Shown one piece after another: positions 62,001-64,000 of a stretch of 64,000 bases of DNA. Position numbers and translations under genes: made by a program. Below the pieces are notes generated by a model. It ran no database searches, was not told the DNA's origin, and was given only the letters and a program-made list of their open reading frames with translations. How positions within the stretch are numbered: the stretch's first letter is position 1; every line of letters starts with the position of its first letter. Origin of the DNA: CADEED01 sp039931065 (GTDB taxonomy: Bacteria > Pseudomonadota > Gammaproteobacteria > Steroidobacterales > Steroidobacteraceae); contig JBDTSP010000003.1 in the NCBI GenBank assembly GCA_039931065.1, positions 267,151-331,150 of the forward strand, written 5' to 3'.

Positions 62001-63215
62001 ATGGGTGCCTTCGAATACACGGCTCTCGATACCGCCGGCCGCGAACAGAACGGTGTGGTCGAAGGCGACACCGTCAAACACGTGCGGCAACTGCTGCGTG
62101 AGAAGCAACTGTTGCCGGTCACGGTCGCCGAGGTCAAACACGGCGAGGAAAAACGCCAGCGCACGTTCGGCCTGCGACGCGGCATTTCCGCCAGCGACCT
62201 TTCGCTGCTGACGCGGCAGCTCGCCACGCTGGTCAAGGCCGGCCTGCCGCTCGAGGAATCATTACTCGCCGTCTCGCAGCAGTCCGAGAAGCCGCGCGTG
62301 CAGAGCATCATGCTCGGCGTGCGCGGCAAGGTGATGGAAGGTCACACGCTGGCCGACGGTCTTGGCGAATTTCCGAAAGTGTTTCCCGAGATCTACCGCT
62401 CCACTGTCTCGGCGGGCGAAAGCTCAGGGCGCCTGGACGGCGTGCTCGAGCGGCTGGCGGATTACACCGAGAACCGCGAGGTCACCCGCCAGAAGGTGCT
62501 CGGCGCGCTGTTGTACCCGATCGTGTTGTCGATCATCTGCCTCGGCATCGTGACCGGCATGATGGTTTACGTCGTGCCCAAGGTCATCGAAGTGTTCGAA
62601 TCCAGCAAGGGCACGTTGCCGTTCGCGACGCGTGTGCTGATCTTCGTCAGCGACTTCCTGCGCAACTACGGGATCTACCTGGTCATCGCGATTGTCGCCG
62701 CCGGCTTCGCGTTCGTGTACTGGCTCAAGAGCCCGGACAACCGCCGCCGCTGGCACCGGTTCCTGCTCAGACTTCCGCTGTTCGGCCGGTTGCTGCGCGG
62801 CTTCAATACGGCGCGCTTCACGCGCACCTTCAGCATCCTGACGGCCAGCGCCGTACCGGTGCTGGAGGCGATGCGTATCGCCGGGGAAGTGGTCACCAAT
62901 CTACCCATGCGCGACGCGGTGGCCGCCGCCGCCGCGCGGGTGCGTGAAGGCGCTCCGATCGGTCGGTCGCTCTCGGCGAGCAAACTGTTCCCGCCCATGA
63001 CGGTGCATCTCATTTCTTCGGGTGAATCGAGCGGCGAGCTGGACAACATGCTCGATCGCGCGGCCACCAATCAGGAACGGGAACTCGACTCGATGATGGG
63101 TGCACTGGTTGGGTTACTCGGACCCCTGCTCATCGTCGGGATGGGCATGTTCGTCATGGGCATCGTTTTTGCAATGCTCATGCCGATCTTCCAGATGAAC
63201 AATTTCATTCGCTGA
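62001..63215 (+). CDS. gspF: Type II secretion system inner-membrane protein GspF
   Basis: A 404-residue platform protein: start FEYTALDTAGREQNGVVEGD, two T2SSF domains (~70-195 and ~270-395), with LTRQLATLVKAGLPLEESL and FTRTFSILTASAVPVLEAM as paired landmarks. Three membrane segments are near 170-195, 220-240 and 375-395. It contacts GspE and GspL. It begins 15 bases after gspE. No gspG follows in the 780 bases left in the window. Confidence 0.95.
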   Translation: MGAFEYTALDTAGREQNGVVEGDTVKHVRQLLREKQLLPVTVAEVKHGEEKRQRTFGLRRGISASDLSLLTRQLATLVKAGLPLEESLLAVSQQSEKPRVQSIMLGVRGKVMEGHTLADGLGEFPKVFPEIYRSTVSAGESSGRLDGVLERLADYTENREVTRQKVLGALLYPIVLSIICLGIVTGMMVYVVPKVIEVFESSKGTLPFATRVLIFVSDFLRNYGIYLVIAIVAAGFAFVYWLKSPDNRRRWHRFLLRLPLFGRLLRGFNTARFTRTFSILTASAVPVLEAMRIAGEVVTNLPMRDAVAAAAARVREGAPIGRSLSASKLFPPMTVHLISSGESSGELDNMLDRAATNQERELDSMMGALVGLLGPLLIVGMGMFVMGIVFAMLMPIFQMNNFIR

Positions 63216-63241
63216 ACGCCCACTGATTCTCATTTTGGGCA

Positions 63242-63270
63242 TTGCATGTCGGCGGCTGCCGTTTTATAAC
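63242..63270 (+). promoter_or_regulatory. Promoter of the small acidic protein gene
   Basis: TTGCAT (63242-63247) and TATAAC (63265-63270) are 17 bases apart, a good sigma-70-type match. Transcription should begin near 63277, 22 bases before the ATG at 63299. It separates this gene from the gsp operon. Confidence 0.6.
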
Positions 63271-63298
63271 GCGCGCATCTGGGGTCGCGCCGTCAGTC

Positions 63299-63562
63299 AT
63301 GAACGAGAAGCCCGAGTCGGAAGAATTCGAAGACGAGGAAGAGGTTGCCTTCGAAGCTACCAGCGAAGTCGACTTCGATCGTCTTGCGAAAGACCTGGAC
63401 GCTGCGAAAAAGCGTGGCCAGAAGCAAGGCGATCCCGCCTGGCGCAAACTCGAGCGCCACGTCGAAGAAAAACACACCGCCGAGCTCACGAGCGACTTCG
63501 ATGACTACAAAATCGATGACGACAGCACTGCAGTTCGTAAGATGAACGCTGCGAAGAGCTAA
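63299..63562 (+). CDS. Small acidic protein of unknown function
   Basis: An 87-residue soluble protein with a strongly acidic first third (EKPESEEFEDEEEVAFEA), a helical basic middle (DPAWRKLERHVEEKHTAEL) and an acidic SDFDDYKIDDDS region. The WRKLERHVEEK helix is loosely like small PA3496-type envelope proteins of pseudomonads, but this is only an impression. The ATG at 63299 fits the promoter at 63242-63270; a longer start at 63242 would lie inside the promoter. Confidence 0.65.
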   Translation: MNEKPESEEFEDEEEVAFEATSEVDFDRLAKDLDAAKKRGQKQGDPAWRKLERHVEEKHTAELTSDFDDYKIDDDSTAVRKMNAAKS

Positions 63563-63577
63563 GGGTTACTGTTGCCC

Positions 63578-63774
63578 GCGAGCGGAGCGCGCTGTCTGCA
63601 CCTTCGCTGGCGCTCAAGGGAGCGCGCCCTTCGGGTGCCCGGAACTCGGGCTACGAAAAGCTACATTTTGAGAAATGGTTAGGCTGAAAGGCACTAGGGG
63701 CTTTTCGCTTCACGCCCGAGTTCCGGCGCGCTCCATTCGCGCCAGCGAAGGTGCAGACAGCGCCCTCCGCTCGC
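63578..63774. repeat. Large imperfect inverted repeat
   Basis: The left arm 63578-63661 and right arm 63700-63774 pair over ~75 bases with small indels, both beginning GCGAGCGGAG when read inwards and sharing GCGCTGTCTGCACCTTCGCT and CGGAACTCGGGC. The 38-base centre is AT-richer. It could fold into a long hairpin in RNA or mark a miniature mobile element. Between 63775 and ~63970 I see no gene or other feature. Confidence 0.8.
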
Positions 63775-63971
63775 ATGTAGCGGTGCCCCTCCGACTTCAC
63801 TGCTGCGCGATGCTCATCGCGGTGTCAATTGGCTAAGAGCCTACTATCTGGCGAACGCGCCCAGTAGTTGGCTCCGGGGACACAAGGTAGCGGGGGCACG
63901 ACGCGAAGGGACCGGGCGAGCCAGACGAGTTTGCAGAACGGCTCCTGGGCGCGCTTCCCGCAGCCTCGTCA

Positions 63972-64000
63972 GCGCGAATGGAGCGCGCCGAAACCCGGGC
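63972..64000. repeat. Partial further copy of the inverted-repeat arm at the window edge
   Basis: GCGCGAATGGAGCGCGCCG followed by AAACCCGGGC matches the reverse complement of the right arm (near 63715-63743) with only two differences. It runs off the right edge, so a second complete element may lie just outside the window. Confidence 0.6.

Noticed and set aside
63775..63970. Small reading frames after the inverted repeat
   Set aside because: None has a plausible start, ribosome site or coding-like third-position pattern.

Overview
This 64 kb window is high-GC bacterial chromosome, densely coding, with many 4-base ATGA overlaps between consecutive genes. The block serS-crcB-rarA-vanZ-lolA-ftsK, then ald, trxB, aat, infA, clpA and clpS, is a gammaproteobacterial gene order. 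With the Gram-negative envelope genes (type II secretion, LolA, cardiolipin synthase, a giant autotransporter) it points to a gammaproteobacterium. A Xanthomonadales/Nevskiales/Steroidobacterales-like lineage is my inference; no 16S gene is present.

Layout. 1-5.5 kb: end of an unrecognised gene, then an operon of a YtrA-type GntR repressor, two ABC ATPases and two membrane permeases. One ATPase is fused to a complete acyltransferase-3 membrane domain. 5.5-9 kb: a Tat-exported Gfo/Idh/MocA oxidoreductase and a double-domain esterase (AXE1 plus SGNH). 9-17 kb: an unrecognised membrane-anchored protein, a DEAD-box helicase with a DEGD motif, a TonB-like anchored protein, an AI-2E family transporter, a hemerythrin and a cardiolipin synthase. 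17-26.5 kb: a hybrid histidine kinase, a GFA protein, exonuclease III, and an ArsR/SRPBCC/GST/GST cluster containing a collapsed SDR gene. A VOC protein, a beta-barrel protein and a degraded-looking FAD gene follow.

26.7-39.6 kb is one gene of about 4,300 codons. It encodes an autotransporter whose passenger is about 54 glycine-rich repeats of roughly 65 residues, starting just downstream of tRNA-Ser(UGA). 40-42.5 kb: a NarL-type response regulator and a hybrid kinase, convergent and overlapping. 42.9-57.3 kb: the conserved housekeeping block (tRNA charging, fluoride export, replication repair, lipoprotein sorting, chromosome segregation, alanine dehydrogenase, thioredoxin reductase, N-end rule transferase, IF-1, ClpAS). 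Aat, ClpS and ClpA together form the bacterial N-degron pathway.

57.4-63.2 kb: gspC, gspD, gspE and gspF of a type II secretion system, without gspG onward. The window closes with a small acidic protein and a large inverted repeat that appears to recur at the right edge.

Non-coding signals: two copies of a REP-like inverted repeat at gene ends, a perfect 24-bp palindrome at the ArsR start, a perfect operator-like palindrome before the GntR gene, and a dispersed heptamer, TWGWTAG, seen about 36 times by eye on both strands and in several reading frames.
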